Source: Asticcacaulis sp. ZE23SCel15 (GTDB lineage: Bacteria; Pseudomonadota; Alphaproteobacteria; Caulobacterales; Caulobacteraceae). From it: 64,000 bases of DNA. The DNA lies in the NCBI RefSeq assembly GCF_030505395.1, contig NZ_CP130044.1:2341001-2405000 (forward strand). Reading direction: 5' to 3'. Positions 7,485-15,885 of this stretch are shown in pieces. Below the pieces are notes generated by a model. That model did no database searches. It was not told the DNA's origin and saw only the letters and a list, made by a program, of their open reading frames with translations. The translations under genes were made by a program, and so were the position numbers. Each line of letters opens with the position of its first letter. Positions within the stretch are counted from its first letter, which is position 1.

Positions 7485-9845
7485 ATGAAGACAGCCTTAT
7501 TTACCAACGTGGCCGTTGTGGCCATCCTGAGCGCCGCCACTTTTGCGCCGGTCGCTTTTGCTGACACCGTCGCCGCACCGGACGCCGCCGCAGATGAAAC
7601 TATCACCGAAGTTATCGTCTACGGTCAGGGCCAGAGCCGCCAGATTCAGGCCGTTAAGGCGAGCGAACTGGCGCTGGAAGCGCCGGGCACCAGCCCGCTG
7701 AAGGCCATCGACAAACTGCCGGGCGTGACCTTCCAATCCGCTGACCCGTTTGGTGCCTATGAATGGTCGACCCGCATTGGCGTGCGCGGCTTCAACCAGA
7801 ACCAGATGGGCTTTACCTTGGACGGCGTGCCGCTGGGCGATATGTCCTATGGCAACCACAACGGCCTGCACATTTCGCGCGCCATCACCAACGAAGATGT
7901 GGCTCGCGTTGAACTGACCCAAGGGGCGGGTTCACTGTCGACGGCCTCGACCTCAAACCTTGGCGGGACGCTGCAGTTTTTCTCGCGCGATCCGTCCAAT
8001 GAGATGGGTGGCGAAGTGGCGGGCACCGTCGGTTCCGAAGCTATGCACCGTCTTTATGGCCGCTTTGAAACCGGCGAAATTGCGCAACTGAACAACCTGC
8101 GCGCCTATGTGTCGGTTGCCGATCAGAAGACCGACAAGTGGAAGGGCGGCTCCGAGCAAAAGCAGCGCCAGATCAGCGCCAAGGCGGTTATGCCGGTAGG
8201 CGAAGGTGAACTGACCGGCTTCATCAACCGCTCTGAGCGCCGTGAGCAGGACTATCAGGACATGTCGTTCGACATGATCAGCCGTCTGGGCCGCGACTGG
8301 GATAACTTCCAGCCGAACTGGACTCTGGCCAATCAGGTCGGTGCGGCTTATCAGCAAGCCGCGATCCAGAGCGCCCTGACCGGCGTGCCCGTCGCTCCGG
8401 TCTATCCGGCCCCGGTCGGCACGGTCGATGACGCCTATTACTACGGTGCGGGCGTGCGTGACGATAATCTGGGCGCCTTGAGCCTCAGCTATCCGCTGAC
8501 CGATACGATCTCCTTCAGCGGCAGCATATATAAGCACACCAACGAAGGTCAGGGCCTGTGGGTCACGCCGTATCAGCCGTCGCCGGGCAACATCAATCAG
8601 GCGGCGTTCGACGTGGCGTTCGGCGCGAACCTTTATGACCCAACCAGCCCCTACGATTCCAACCTGTCGATCCGCACGACCGAATATGATGTTGACCGTA
8701 CCGGCGCGTTTGGGGCTTTGGATTTTGATCTGGGTGCCCATCAGCTTCAGGTCGGGTTCTGGATCGAAGACAACGACTTCAATCAGGCCCGCCGCTTTTA
8801 CGGTGAAAGCCTGAACGGGCCGGTGCGCGACTCACTTGACTTCCAGTCGAATCCATTCCGCACCCAGTGGGAATATGCCTTCAACACCAAAACCACAGTC
8901 GGTTATGTTCAGGATGTCTGGACCGTCACGGACGCCTTCAAGGTCAATTTTGGCTTCAAGTCCGTCAAGGTTGAGAACGAAGTCAAGACCGTAACCGGTT
9001 CGGCCATGAACGGCTCGCTTGAGTTCAAGGACAGCTTCCTGCCGCAAGTCGGGGCCGTCTATAAGCTTGACGACAATATCGAACTGTTCGGCGGCTATAC
9101 CGAAAACATGGCAGCCTATGTATCGGCGGCCACCTCTGGCCCGTTCGGCTCGCAGTCTCAGGATGTGTTGAACTTAGTCAAAAACTCGATCGATCCGGAA
9201 ACCTCCAAGACCATCGAAGGCGGGCTGCGCCTGAATGCCGGTGCGTTCCAGGGCGTGCTGGCGCTCTACCATGTCGAGTTTGACAACCGTCTGCTGGGGG
9301 TGGCTCAGGGTGCTGCCATCGTCGGCAATGCGACCGTGCTGTCGAACGTCGGGGGTGTCGAAACCAACGGGCTCGAAGTGGCCGGTACCTACCGCATCAC
9401 GCCGGAATGGAAGCTCTATTCGTCCTACAGCTATAACGACTCCCAGTATCAGGACGACGTTATCAATGCCGAAGGCACGATCACTGCCCGCACCAAGGGC
9501 AAGACCGTCGTTGATACGCCTAAGCACATGTTCAACGCCGAAGTGGCTTACGATAACGGTAAGCTGTTCGGTACGCTTGGCATGAAGTTTACGGGTGAGC
9601 GCTACTACACCTATGAGAACCGCGGCGGCAAGGTTGACAGCTCAAAGGTTGCCGATTTCACCGCGGGCTATCGCTTTGCCAACGATCTGGATGTGCAGGT
9701 CAACGTCACCAACCTGCTGGACGAAGACTACATCTCGACCATCGGTTCGGGCGGCTTCACCAATGCTGACACGGCGGGGACGGCTATGACTATCCTGCCG
9801 GCAGCTCCGCGCATGGCCTTCATCACGGTCAAGAAGCGGTTTTAA
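7485..9845 (+). CDS. TonB-dependent outer-membrane receptor
   Basis: A 786-residue outer-membrane receptor. The start at 7485 gives a clear Sec signal peptide (residues 1-24, ending VAFA) and has GGGGA upstream; a longer frame from 7401 would bury it. A TonB box-like segment (ITEVIVYG) is at about 38-45. The plug domain follows to about residue 165 (SPLKAIDKLPGVTF, VRGFNQNQMGFTLDGVPLG, NLGGTLQF), then a 22-strand-type barrel ending in the C-terminal aromatic VKKRF needed for BAM recognition. The substrate is unknown: the barrel is about 600 residues and no transporter or enzyme partner is adjacent. Energy would come from ExbB/ExbD/TonB as encoded at 33.8-37 kb. A hairpin shared with two other loci follows the stop codon. 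Confidence 0.93.
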   Translation: MKTALFTNVAVVAILSAATFAPVAFADTVAAPDAAADETITEVIVYGQGQSRQIQAVKASELALEAPGTSPLKAIDKLPGVTFQSADPFGAYEWSTRIGVRGFNQNQMGFTLDGVPLGDMSYGNHNGLHISRAITNEDVARVELTQGAGSLSTASTSNLGGTLQFFSRDPSNEMGGEVAGTVGSEAMHRLYGRFETGEIAQLNNLRAYVSVADQKTDKWKGGSEQKQRQISAKAVMPVGEGELTGFINRSERREQDYQDMSFDMISRLGRDWDNFQPNWTLANQVGAAYQQAAIQSALTGVPVAPVYPAPVGTVDDAYYYGAGVRDDNLGALSLSYPLTDTISFSGSIYKHTNEGQGLWVTPYQPSPGNINQAAFDVAFGANLYDPTSPYDSNLSIRTTEYDVDRTGAFGALDFDLGAHQLQVGFWIEDNDFNQARRFYGESLNGPVRDSLDFQSNPFRTQWEYAFNTKTTVGYVQDVWTVTDAFKVNFGFKSVKVENEVKTVTGSAMNGSLEFKDSFLPQVGAVYKLDDNIELFGGYTENMAAYVSAATSGPFGSQSQDVLNLVKNSIDPETSKTIEGGLRLNAGAFQGVLALYHVEFDNRLLGVAQGAAIVGNATVLSNVGGVETNGLEVAGTYRITPEWKLYSSYSYNDSQYQDDVINAEGTITARTKGKTVVDTPKHMFNAEVAYDNGKLFGTLGMKFTGERYYTYENRGGKVDSSKVADFTAGYRFANDLDVQVNVTNLLDEDYISTIGSGGFTNADTAGTAMTILPAAPRMAFITVKKRF

Positions 9846-9851
9846 TGAACT

Positions 9852-9893
9852 CATCCAAAAGTTATGAGGCTCCGCCTCAGATACTTTTGGATG
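9852..9893 (+). repeat. 3' hairpin element, copy 1 (after TonB-dependent receptor)
   Basis: CATCCAAAAGT and ACTTTTGGATG are perfectly complementary. Inside them TGAGGC and GCCTCA pair again around TCC, with small internal bulges. It begins 6 bases after the stop codon and has no T-run, so it looks like a 3' UTR structure rather than a standard intrinsic terminator. It shares a layout with the elements at 31481 and 57872. Confidence 0.6.
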
Positions 9894-9910
9894 GATAATT
9901 AAGGTACAAT

Positions 9911-9938
9911 TTCAGCTCAGGCGAAAGCCTGAGCTGAA
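9911..9938. terminator. perfect 12-base hairpin with GAAA tetraloop
   Basis: TTCAGCTCAGGC, GAAA and GCCTGAGCTGAA form a perfect stem with a GNRA loop between the convergent receptor and oxidoreductase genes. T-tracts are weak on both sides, so it may act as a terminator or as an mRNA 3'-end stabiliser. Confidence 0.5.
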
Positions 9939-9943
9939 TGCGT

Positions 9944-10987
9944 TTAGAGATGCACCTCTGTGCCCTCATGGGCGCTGAGTTGGCCCAGTTCCAGGATACG
10001 CATGACCTCATAGGCCTCTTCGGCGGGGACAGGGTTGGGCGCGTCGTCCATGATGGCGGCGGCAATGGCTTCGTAGAAACTGAGGTGGCGGCCGCGTTCA
10101 GACATCACGCTTTCATTCATGCCGACATGGTCGTCAATGATAACCGGCCAGTAGCTGCCTTCGTGGGGATCGATGCCAAAGCTGGGATCGGTCGGATCGC
10201 CCCCGGCCTTGAGCGCGTCCTCCTGCGGGTCGAGGCCGTATTTCACAAAGGTGCCTTTGGTGCCGTGAACCTCAAAGCGAGGACCGGCGGCCGGGGTGAG
10301 CACGCTGGCGCTGACCGTCACCCGCAGGCGCTCATATTTCAGGGTGACGTTGAAATAGTCGTCAACCACGCTGCCGTCGCGTTGGCGGGCCATATCGGCG
10401 ATCAGTGACACCGGCTTACCGAACAGGCACAGCATCTGATCGACCAGGTGCGGGCCTAAGTCAAACCACAGACCCGCCCCCGGCACATCCTGCTCACGCC
10501 AGCGGTCGCGCAGTTTGGGCCGGAAGCGGTCAAAGCGCGACACGAGGCGGGTGATCTCACCGAGTTTGTCATCGGCAATCAACCGTTGCACGGTCAGGAA
10601 ATCGGCATCCCAGCGGCGGTTGTGAAACACCGACAACAACCGGCCCGACGCCTTGGCCTCCACCATCAGGCTTTCCGCCTCATCAAGATTAATAGCAAAG
10701 GGTTTATCGATGACGACATGCTTACCGGCGCGTAAGGCCGCCAGCGCCTGCGGGGCGTGCAAGGCATTGGGCGTCGCGATCACCACCAGATCGATCTCAG
10801 GATCAGCGAGCGCGGTCTCTAAGTCGGGCACGACCCGCACGCCGGGCACGGCAGCGGTCACATCGGCCGGGCGTGACGAGACGATGGTGTGCAGGTTCAA
10901 CCCGCTCGCTGCGCGGATCAGCGGTGTGTGGAAGATGCGACCGGCATTACCAAAGCCAACGATGGCGGCATTCATATTAGAAACCAT
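9944..10987 (-). CDS. Gfo/Idh/MocA family NAD(P)-dependent oxidoreductase
   Basis: A 347-residue dehydrogenase that would oxidise or reduce a sugar, inositol or related polyol with NAD(P). The N-terminal Rossmann fold begins AAIVGFGNAGRIFHTPLI, followed by the conserved EKP-equivalent VVIDKPFAIN at about residues 90-100, with the catalytic-site Lys. The C-terminal alpha/beta domain holds the GAGLWFDLGPHLVDQ segment with a conserved Asp and His. The length is typical. The start at 10987 overlaps the end of the upstream oxygenase gene by 11 bases; an ATG at 10975 would remove the overlap. The two genes are probably co-transcribed. The substrate cannot be assigned. Confidence 0.9.
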   Translation of the reverse strand: MVSNMNAAIVGFGNAGRIFHTPLIRAASGLNLHTIVSSRPADVTAAVPGVRVVPDLETALADPEIDLVVIATPNALHAPQALAALRAGKHVVIDKPFAINLDEAESLMVEAKASGRLLSVFHNRRWDADFLTVQRLIADDKLGEITRLVSRFDRFRPKLRDRWREQDVPGAGLWFDLGPHLVDQMLCLFGKPVSLIADMARQRDGSVVDDYFNVTLKYERLRVTVSASVLTPAAGPRFEVHGTKGTFVKYGLDPQEDALKAGGDPTDPSFGIDPHEGSYWPVIIDDHVGMNESVMSERGRHLSFYEAIAAAIMDDAPNPVPAEEAYEVMRILELGQLSAHEGTEVHL

Positions 10988-11612
10988 AGTTAAAACTCAC
11001 ACTTATGCGGACATCATCGCTCTGGTTCATCGTCACCTCGTGACGCAGCCAGCTTTCCCACATCAGTATAGTACCCGCGGCCGGGGCTTCGTAAGCAAAG
11101 ATTTCGTGATCGCGGCGGTGCGGGGTTTTGCGCGGTGGGGCGTTCATAAAGCCCATCAGGCGCGGGTCTTCAAACTTGAGCGCCGACGCCTTATCCGGCA
11201 CAGCGACGTAGAATGTGCCGGAAATGACGCTGTGCGGGTGGATATGGCCGGAATGAAAGCCGCCGGGTTCCAGGATGTTGATCCAGATATTGTCGAGTTT
11301 CAGCTTCTTGCCGCCCAGATCATATTCGAGCACATCGGCAAAGGCGTGGACGTGGGCGTCCAGTTGTTTTTTCAGATCCGCAAACACCGGCGCATAGTGG
11401 GTGAGGTTGCTCATCGACCCGTAAGACGTATAGCCCGGATAGGCGTTTTTCTCGCACCAGTCATGGCCGGCCTCATCGTCATCGGCAAAGGCACGGCAGG
11501 TGTCGTCGATCTCTTCGATAAAGGTCGCAAAGCCGGCCTCACCGGACAGGTCGGCGCGGTAGATTTCCGTGACAAACAGAGGGGTAATGGTAGCGGGGGC
11601 GGGTGTTTTCAT
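10977..11612 (-). CDS. putative 2OG-Fe(II) oxygenase-like protein
   Basis: A 211-residue protein resembling the 2-oxoglutarate/Fe(II) oxygenase group (cupin-like double-stranded beta-helix). The central motif GGFHSGHIHPHSVISGTFYV supplies a candidate HxH iron site. The later LMWESWLRHEVTMNQ gives a distal His, and DVRISVSFNYGF matches the family's R-x-S segment that binds 2-oxoglutarate. The N-terminal half is mainly helical. Members act as hydroxylases of proteins or small molecules, and no substrate can be named. It lies first in a two-gene unit with the Gfo/Idh/MocA oxidoreductase, overlapping its start, which suggests a shared pathway. Confidence 0.7.
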   Translation of the reverse strand: MKTPAPATITPLFVTEIYRADLSGEAGFATFIEEIDDTCRAFADDDEAGHDWCEKNAYPGYTSYGSMSNLTHYAPVFADLKKQLDAHVHAFADVLEYDLGGKKLKLDNIWINILEPGGFHSGHIHPHSVISGTFYVAVPDKASALKFEDPRLMGFMNAPPRKTPHRRDHEIFAYEAPAAGTILMWESWLRHEVTMNQSDDVRISVSFNYGF

Positions 11613-11655
11613 GGCGCCTGTTTAGCGCCGATAACCGGGTGCCGGCAAGCGGTGT

Positions 11656-12153
11656 TTAGAAAGCGGCTTCTGCCCCACCGCCTTTGCTTAGAGGATCAGA
11701 GCCGTAACGGTTCTGCCCCTTGGTGCCTTTGACTAGGGAGAGGACGAGCAGAAGGGCTAGAATATAAAAATAAACGATTTGCATCGTTATTTGAGTGGCG
11801 CTGAGGAATAAGGCTGAGTTAGAGTCGGGAGACTGAATTTGCGCGAGGATAAACTGTGAGCTCAAAAAACCAAGCGGAAAGGGTATGAAATGCCCAAGCG
11901 CCAGCACGGCGGGTAAATTCATATCATGAAGGCGCTTTACCGTAATCGCAAAAACAGGCCATAGGGCTATTAGTCCGACAACGCCGATGATCGCAAATAC
12001 GTTGCTATACTGAATAATACTTGTCGAAGGGTCTTGGTTCCGGGCAAAATAGTGTGCGATTTCGGTAACCAAACGAAGTCCAACGACAAACAGAATGAAC
12101 GGCAGGCGCGTGACGCGGCCTTGGGTCGAAAACAGAAACTTGAGCGCTGACAA
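11656..12153 (-). CDS. DUF805 family membrane protein
   Basis: A 165-residue inner-membrane protein of the DUF805 (YhaH-like) family. It has the family start (LFSTQGRVTRLPFILFV), four predicted membrane helices and the conserved ITVKRLHDMN loop, ending with a short polar tail rich in Gly (NRYGSDPL). The start is a TTG at 12153 preceded by AGGGGG at a good distance; its neighbour at 12350-12829 has the same leader arrangement. The two genes are paralogues in tandem, separated by repeat elements. The family function is not established. Confidence 0.85.
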   Translation of the reverse strand: MSALKFLFSTQGRVTRLPFILFVVGLRLVTEIAHYFARNQDPSTSIIQYSNVFAIIGVVGLIALWPVFAITVKRLHDMNLPAVLALGHFIPFPLGFLSSQFILAQIQSPDSNSALFLSATQITMQIVYFYILALLLVLSLVKGTKGQNRYGSDPLSKGGGAEAAF

Positions 12154-12217
12154 TGGATTATCCCCCTGATTTCTGTGAGCTTAAATCAGAGGGTGGAGGC
12201 TGGCAATAGCTTAAGAA

Positions 12218-12264
12218 CCTCCCCTGTTGCAGGGGAGGAGGAGGCCGTCAGGCCGGAGGTGGGG
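12218..12264 (+). repeat. bipartite GC-rich hairpin repeat, copy A
   Basis: CCTCCCC and GGGGAGG pair around TGTTGCA, followed by a second stem GGCCGTCAGGCC and a terminal GGAGGTGGGG. This layout (CTCCCC loop GGGGAG, second hairpin, AGGGGG-like end) matches the short intergenic palindromic repeats scattered in many alphaproteobacterial genomes. Copies B (12291) and C (58003) share it. Confidence 0.6.
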
Positions 12265-12290
12265 TAAATACAACGGCCATTGTTAAGTAA

Positions 12291-12347
12291 CCCCCTCTTG
12301 CAATCAAAAGGGATTTTGCTTGCAAGCTCCCCCTACATCAGGGGGAG
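12291..12347 (-). repeat. bipartite GC-rich hairpin repeat, copy B (inverted)
   Basis: Read on the minus strand, CTCCCCC and GGGGGAG pair around TGATGTA. Then CTTGCAAG and ATTGCAAG flank a second loop, and the unit ends AGGGGGT. It faces copy A 27 bases away, so the gap between the two DUF805 genes is made mostly of two convergent elements. Confidence 0.55.
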
Positions 12348-12349
12348 TT

Positions 12350-12829
12350 CTAATAGGCCTCCTCTGCCATGCGCGTCACACCCGGCGGCGGGCCAAAGCG
12401 GTTGGTGCGGTTAACCCCCGGTATAACCGCCAGCAGCAGAAACAGCCCAAAGCTGATCAGGGCCATGATATTCAGCCCGATCCCCGCCCATTCAAACATC
12501 CGTGCCAGATGTTCGGCGTCCGCAGTATAGTACTGGGAGCGGGTAAAAAAGATCACAATCCCGATCAATGGAATGAACTGTACCAGCGCCAGCACCGCAG
12601 GCCATTCGATATCATGCAGCCGCTTTACCGTCACGGCAAACAAGGGCCACATCAGGATCAATGTTATCACGCCCGGAATGGCCGCGATCATCATGTCGTC
12701 AATCGGCAAAGGTGGCATATACTGGCGCTGGGCATAGCCGATGGCTTCGATCGCCAGCTTCACCCCGATGACAAAGGCGATAAATGGCAACCGCGCCACT
12801 CGCCCGCTAAGCGAAAACAGAAACCCCAT
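12350..12829 (-). CDS. DUF805 family membrane protein, paralogue
   Basis: A 159-residue DUF805 protein, starting at the ATG at 12829 behind AGGGGGAT; a TTG at 12835 would add two residues. It shares with its neighbour the N-terminal FLFSLSGRVARLPFIAFV, a four-helix layout, and the FAVTVKRLHDIEWPAVLAL loop, with an NRFGPPPG tail. The two clearly arose by duplication. Biochemical role unknown. The stop codon lies 3 bases beyond repeat copy B. Confidence 0.85.
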   Translation of the reverse strand: MGFLFSLSGRVARLPFIAFVIGVKLAIEAIGYAQRQYMPPLPIDDMMIAAIPGVITLILMWPLFAVTVKRLHDIEWPAVLALVQFIPLIGIVIFFTRSQYYTADAEHLARMFEWAGIGLNIMALISFGLFLLLAVIPGVNRTNRFGPPPGVTRMAEEAY

Positions 12830-12918
12830 GATCAATCCCCCTTACCCCTTCGGATAAGGCGAGTATGCCACTATTTTGCAACTGCGCAATGGTATGGCGG
12901 CCACAGTATCAAAGCGAT

Positions 12919-13779
12919 TTAACCCACCGGGGGGCAATCGCCGCCCAGCTTGCGCTCATAGGCATCGACCAGCGCCACATAGGGAGGCACAAAGGTATTG
13001 GCCGACAGTACCGTCCCGTCCGGCAGGGTTTCCGCCTGCGCCACCCGCACCTCAAAATGCATGTGGATGGTCGTGTACTGCTGCACGCCGTTTTTAAGGC
13101 CGAGATTGTTGGACACAAGGCCCAGTTTCTGCCCGCGCACCACATGATCGCCGTAAGCGACCTTTAGGGTCGAAGACTGCATGTGCAGATAGCGATAGAT
13201 GCGGTAGGGCGGGGATTTGCCGGTGATGGCGACCGTCATGGACGCCACCTGAGTGACCACGCCGTCTTCGGCGGCCACGGCCCAGTAGGTGTTGGTCTTG
13301 CAGGTCTTGGGCCGGATATCCTGACCCTGATGGCCCTTGGTGCCGGTCTTGCACATCATGTTGGTGCCGGTGCGGGTCTCACAGAAATTGTCCTGCCACG
13401 GATAGGCGTAGTTTTCCGGCGCGCACTGGCTGGGGTTATCGGGCCGCTCATAGCCTCCCGGTTTCCACACTTGAGAATTGGCATAGGACGGGGTGTCGGC
13501 CAGCGGAAAACAGATGCCCGGCGCCCAGTTTTTGGTATTGGTATAGCTGGCGCCGGAGCCTGCGATCAGTTGGGTCGGGGGATCGTAGGGAAAGGTCGCG
13601 CCCCCTGATGAGGCCACCTCCGATGACGTCTCATGGGCAACCTCTGAAGCCGCTTCGGACGCGACTTCGGTTTCGGTGCCGACTTCGGGCACCGGTGCCG
13701 GTTCGGGCGGGCTGTCGCAGGCCCACAGGCTGATGGCGGCAAAGCCAATGACGGCGACGGCAAACAGCATCCGGATCAT
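12919..13779 (-). CDS. M23-family (LytM-like) peptidase, probable lipoprotein
   Basis: A 286-residue envelope protein. The N-terminal hydrophobic segment ends LWAC, so Cys21 could be lipidated, although Trp at -2 is unusual for a lipobox. A Glu/Ser/Ala-rich linker spans about 25-60 and several Cys (90, 119, 133, 143, 160) could form disulfides. The peptidase M23 zinc ligands are visible: His150-x3-Asp154 (GHQGQD) and His239/His241 (IHMHFEV), with a further His in YLHM. M23 enzymes cut peptidoglycan cross-links. Key ligands are intact, so it may be active. It is translationally coupled (ATGA) to the upstream gene at 13776. Confidence 0.82.
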   Translation of the reverse strand: MIRMLFAVAVIGFAAISLWACDSPPEPAPVPEVGTETEVASEAASEVAHETSSEVASSGGATFPYDPPTQLIAGSGASYTNTKNWAPGICFPLADTPSYANSQVWKPGGYERPDNPSQCAPENYAYPWQDNFCETRTGTNMMCKTGTKGHQGQDIRPKTCKTNTYWAVAAEDGVVTQVASMTVAITGKSPPYRIYRYLHMQSSTLKVAYGDHVVRGQKLGLVSNNLGLKNGVQQYTTIHMHFEVRVAQAETLPDGTVLSANTFVPPYVALVDAYERKLGGDCPPVG

Positions 13780-14516
13780 AAGTTTGCTCCGGCTGCACGC
13801 GCCGCGGTAATGGCGGCATTCCCCATCACCACATCGGTCAGGTCGGCGACCACGGTGCGCAGATAACCATCGGTCTTGCAGGCCGCGGCTTCACTATCGT
13901 CGCAGGTCAGGTCGGCGGTGTAGGTGACGTTAAAACGGGTGAAGCTGGCGGTCCAGCCATCCTCGGTGCGGTCGATCTGCACCGGCTCGGCCACGCCCTG
14001 AATACGGGCGGCGCGCTTTTCAAGGCGGCTGATGGCACCTGCGGGCACAACTTCGGCGGCGGCATTGCCGGACAGGGTAATCTGCACGCCGTCACCCTGC
14101 GGCAGGTTCATCGAATAGGCATCACCAAACGAGATCAGCTTGGCCTGCGCGGTTTTCAGCGCACCGCCGCTGCGGGGCAACAGGATCGGCAGGCGGGTCT
14201 TATCCAGTTCCGGACGGGGCAGGCGGGACACGATGGCGGCGGTGGTCTTGGCGACGATCCCGCGCTGATGGCGGGCGGCGGCGGCCTGCCAGTCGATGCG
14301 CGGGCGTTGCGTTGCAGGGGCGGGGGTTTGCTGGGTCTGGGCGACCGGCGCGCGGGTGGCCGTGACGGGGGCCACTTGCGCGACCGCCAGTTGCGACAAC
14401 CCAAGACCAATGACCGGAGTCAGAATAACGATCCCCATGCCGACCGTGACCATCACATAGGGATGGGTCATTTTTCTGATGATCCGGCGACGGATTTTGG
14501 TGCGTTTCCCTGCCAT
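13776..14516 (-). CDS. membrane-anchored periplasmic protein of unknown function
   Basis: A 246-residue protein starting at the ATG at 14516, with GGGGG 9 bases upstream; a GTG at 14534 is the alternative. A very basic N-terminus (AGKRTKIRRRIIRK) precedes one membrane helix at about residues 18-45, then an Ala/Pro/Thr/Gln-rich linker to about 75 and a periplasmic region with two Cys near the C-terminus (TCDDSEAAACKTD). No family is recognised. Its stop overlaps the start of the M23 peptidase gene by ATGA, so the two are made together. A role as an anchor, partner or regulator of the peptidase is a reasonable inference. Confidence 0.7.
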   Translation of the reverse strand: MAGKRTKIRRRIIRKMTHPYVMVTVGMGIVILTPVIGLGLSQLAVAQVAPVTATRAPVAQTQQTPAPATQRPRIDWQAAAARHQRGIVAKTTAAIVSRLPRPELDKTRLPILLPRSGGALKTAQAKLISFGDAYSMNLPQGDGVQITLSGNAAAEVVPAGAISRLEKRAARIQGVAEPVQIDRTEDGWTASFTRFNVTYTADLTCDDSEAAACKTDGYLRTVVADLTDVVMGNAAITAARAAGANL

Positions 14517-14605
14517 TGGCTTTAGCCCCCACACACGGCCTTTTGCTGCGTTAAGAAGTTGTTAACAGGTGTGGATGGATTTGTCATCCGCCGCAAACCC
14601 TTGAA

Positions 14606-14645
14606 AAACAAAAGGGTGCGGCCTGTGATCGAAAGGCCGCACCCT
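14606..14645 (-). terminator. intrinsic terminator of the SIMPL gene
   Basis: AGGGTGCGGCCT and AGGCCGCACCCT form a perfect 12-base stem with a 9-base loop. On the minus strand it is followed by TTTGTTTTT, placing it 38 bases after the SIMPL gene stop codon. Confidence 0.88.
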
Positions 14646-14682
14646 GATGAATTTTTTCGCGCTGCGAGAGATTTCGCCGGAA

Positions 14683-15423
14683 TTATTTCTCCAGTTCGAA
14701 CTCAGCGCTGACGTTGATGACGATATTTAGCTCACCGGCGGCGATCGGGGTTGAGTCCATCATCTCGGCGCGGGCCATGGTTTTATAGACCGGCTGAGGG
14801 GCGTAACCGCCGGATTCCGACAGGGTGATGATGCGCTTGACCTTATAACCCATGGCCGACGCATAGAGATCGGCGCGCTGGGTGAGGGCGGCGACGGCGG
14901 CTTTGCGGGCAGTGTCTTCGGCGGTTTTGGAGTCTTTCAGGCCGAAGTTGATGCCGTCAATCTGGTTGATGCCGGCCTTAACGACCGCGTCGATGCTGGT
15001 GCCCAGGCGGGCCAGATCGTCAACCTTAACCGTCACGCGGTTCGACGCCTGATAGCCGCGCAATACGGCAGGCGCGTTTTGCGGATAGTCATACTGGGCG
15101 TTGAGGTTGAGGTTCGAGGTCTGGATGTTTTTGTCAGCAATGCCGAGTTTTTTCAGCGCGGCAAAAACGGCGGTCATGCGATCGCGGTTGAGCTTCATGG
15201 CCTCTTCGGCGGTCTTGGCCTCGGTCATGACGCCGAAGTTGATCGACGCGGTGTCGGGCGTGGCCTTGACTTCGCCCTGAGCGTTGAGGTTGAGCGTGGT
15301 CGGTTTTGGCATCATGTGAGCTGCGTGTGAGGGGTGCATGTCCTGAGCGGCGGCGGGCAGGGCGATTGAGCCTGCCATAAGCACCGCGACGGCGGACAGC
15401 GTGGTTATGATGGGTTTAGTCAT
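14683..15423 (-). CDS. periplasmic SIMPL-domain protein (DUF541)
   Basis: A 246-residue exported protein with a Sec signal peptide (cleavage after PAAAQ, about residue 27), a His/Met-rich mature N-terminus (MHPSHAAHMMPK), and a SIMPL/DUF541 domain at about 43-245. The domain shows GEVKATPDTASINFGV, the YDYPQNAPAVLRGYQASNRV segment and the INIVINVSAEFE C-terminal strand. Family members (E. coli YggE, Brucella BP26) are periplasmic oligomeric proteins linked to oxidative stress tolerance; the mechanism is not established. The Met/His stretch could bind metal. It is monocistronic with its own terminator. Confidence 0.9.
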   Translation of the reverse strand: MTKPIITTLSAVAVLMAGSIALPAAAQDMHPSHAAHMMPKPTTLNLNAQGEVKATPDTASINFGVMTEAKTAEEAMKLNRDRMTAVFAALKKLGIADKNIQTSNLNLNAQYDYPQNAPAVLRGYQASNRVTVKVDDLARLGTSIDAVVKAGINQIDGINFGLKDSKTAEDTARKAAVAALTQRADLYASAMGYKVKRIITLSESGGYAPQPVYKTMARAEMMDSTPIAAGELNIVINVSAEFELEK

Positions 15424-15701
15424 GTTAGTTTAGTCCTGAAAAGCGTCAAAAAAGTCCCTTATTCCCGATGGTGATCACAAACCACAATTACGGCGCGATT
15501 AAGTCTGGGGCGTGACGGGACAAAGACGGTCCACACCTGTGATATTTATGCGGGTGGGGGAGGTGGCGGCACCTGTTGAAATTCTAAATCAGGCCTTTAA
15601 ATTGCGGACGCGGCATGTTAGGCAAGCCGTCCTTTTGGCGCACCGCGCCTTTAGGCCTTTTGAAGCGCCCGGCCGCAACGGCTGTGTTTATGCGTTTTCG
15701 G

Positions 15702-15777
15702 GGGCGAGTAGCTCAATGGTTAGAGCCGACCGCTCATAACGGTCTGGTTGGGGGTTCGAGTCCCTCCTCGCCTACCA
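15702..15777 (+). tRNA. tRNA with CAU anticodon (Ile2 or elongator Met)
   Basis: A complete 76-base cloverleaf. The acceptor stem pairs GGGCGAG with CTCGCCT (the first pair is G-U). The D stem is GCTC/GAGC, the anticodon stem GACCG/CGGTC holds the loop CTCATAA with CAT at 15735-15737, the T arm is GGGGG/CCCTC with TTCGAGT, and A73 is followed by an encoded CCA. The D-arm sequence GCTCAATGGTTAGAGC resembles bacterial Ile2 tRNAs whose C34 becomes lysidine, so Ile2 is slightly favoured over elongator Met. It is not the initiator, because the three anticodon-stem G-C pairs are absent. Confidence 0.9.
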
Positions 15778-15826
15778 AAAAATACAGCTTTTATAATTCA
15801 TTAAATTATATTTATGCATTTACTCG

Positions 15827-15855
15827 TAACAAAAACCCCACCAAGTGGTGGGGTT
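15827..15855 (-). terminator. intrinsic terminator of the Cys-rich protein gene
   Basis: CCCCACC, loop AAGT and GGTGGGG pair perfectly. On the minus strand GTTTTTGTTA follows, so it ends transcription of the gene at 15886-16182. Confidence 0.7.
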
Positions 15856-15885
15856 GTGCTAACTTGGGAAAGTTAAAAACTTATT

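Noticed and set aside
15512-15739. Plus-strand 75-residue frame overlapping the tRNA
   Set aside because: It runs through the tRNA gene, has no ribosome site, and has no recognisable protein pattern.
15702-15777. The tRNA read as initiator tRNA-Met
   Set aside because: The anticodon stem lacks the three consecutive G-C pairs of initiators (here GACCG/CGGTC). A G1-U72 first pair does resemble the weak pair of initiators, but overall fit is to Ile2 or elongator Met.
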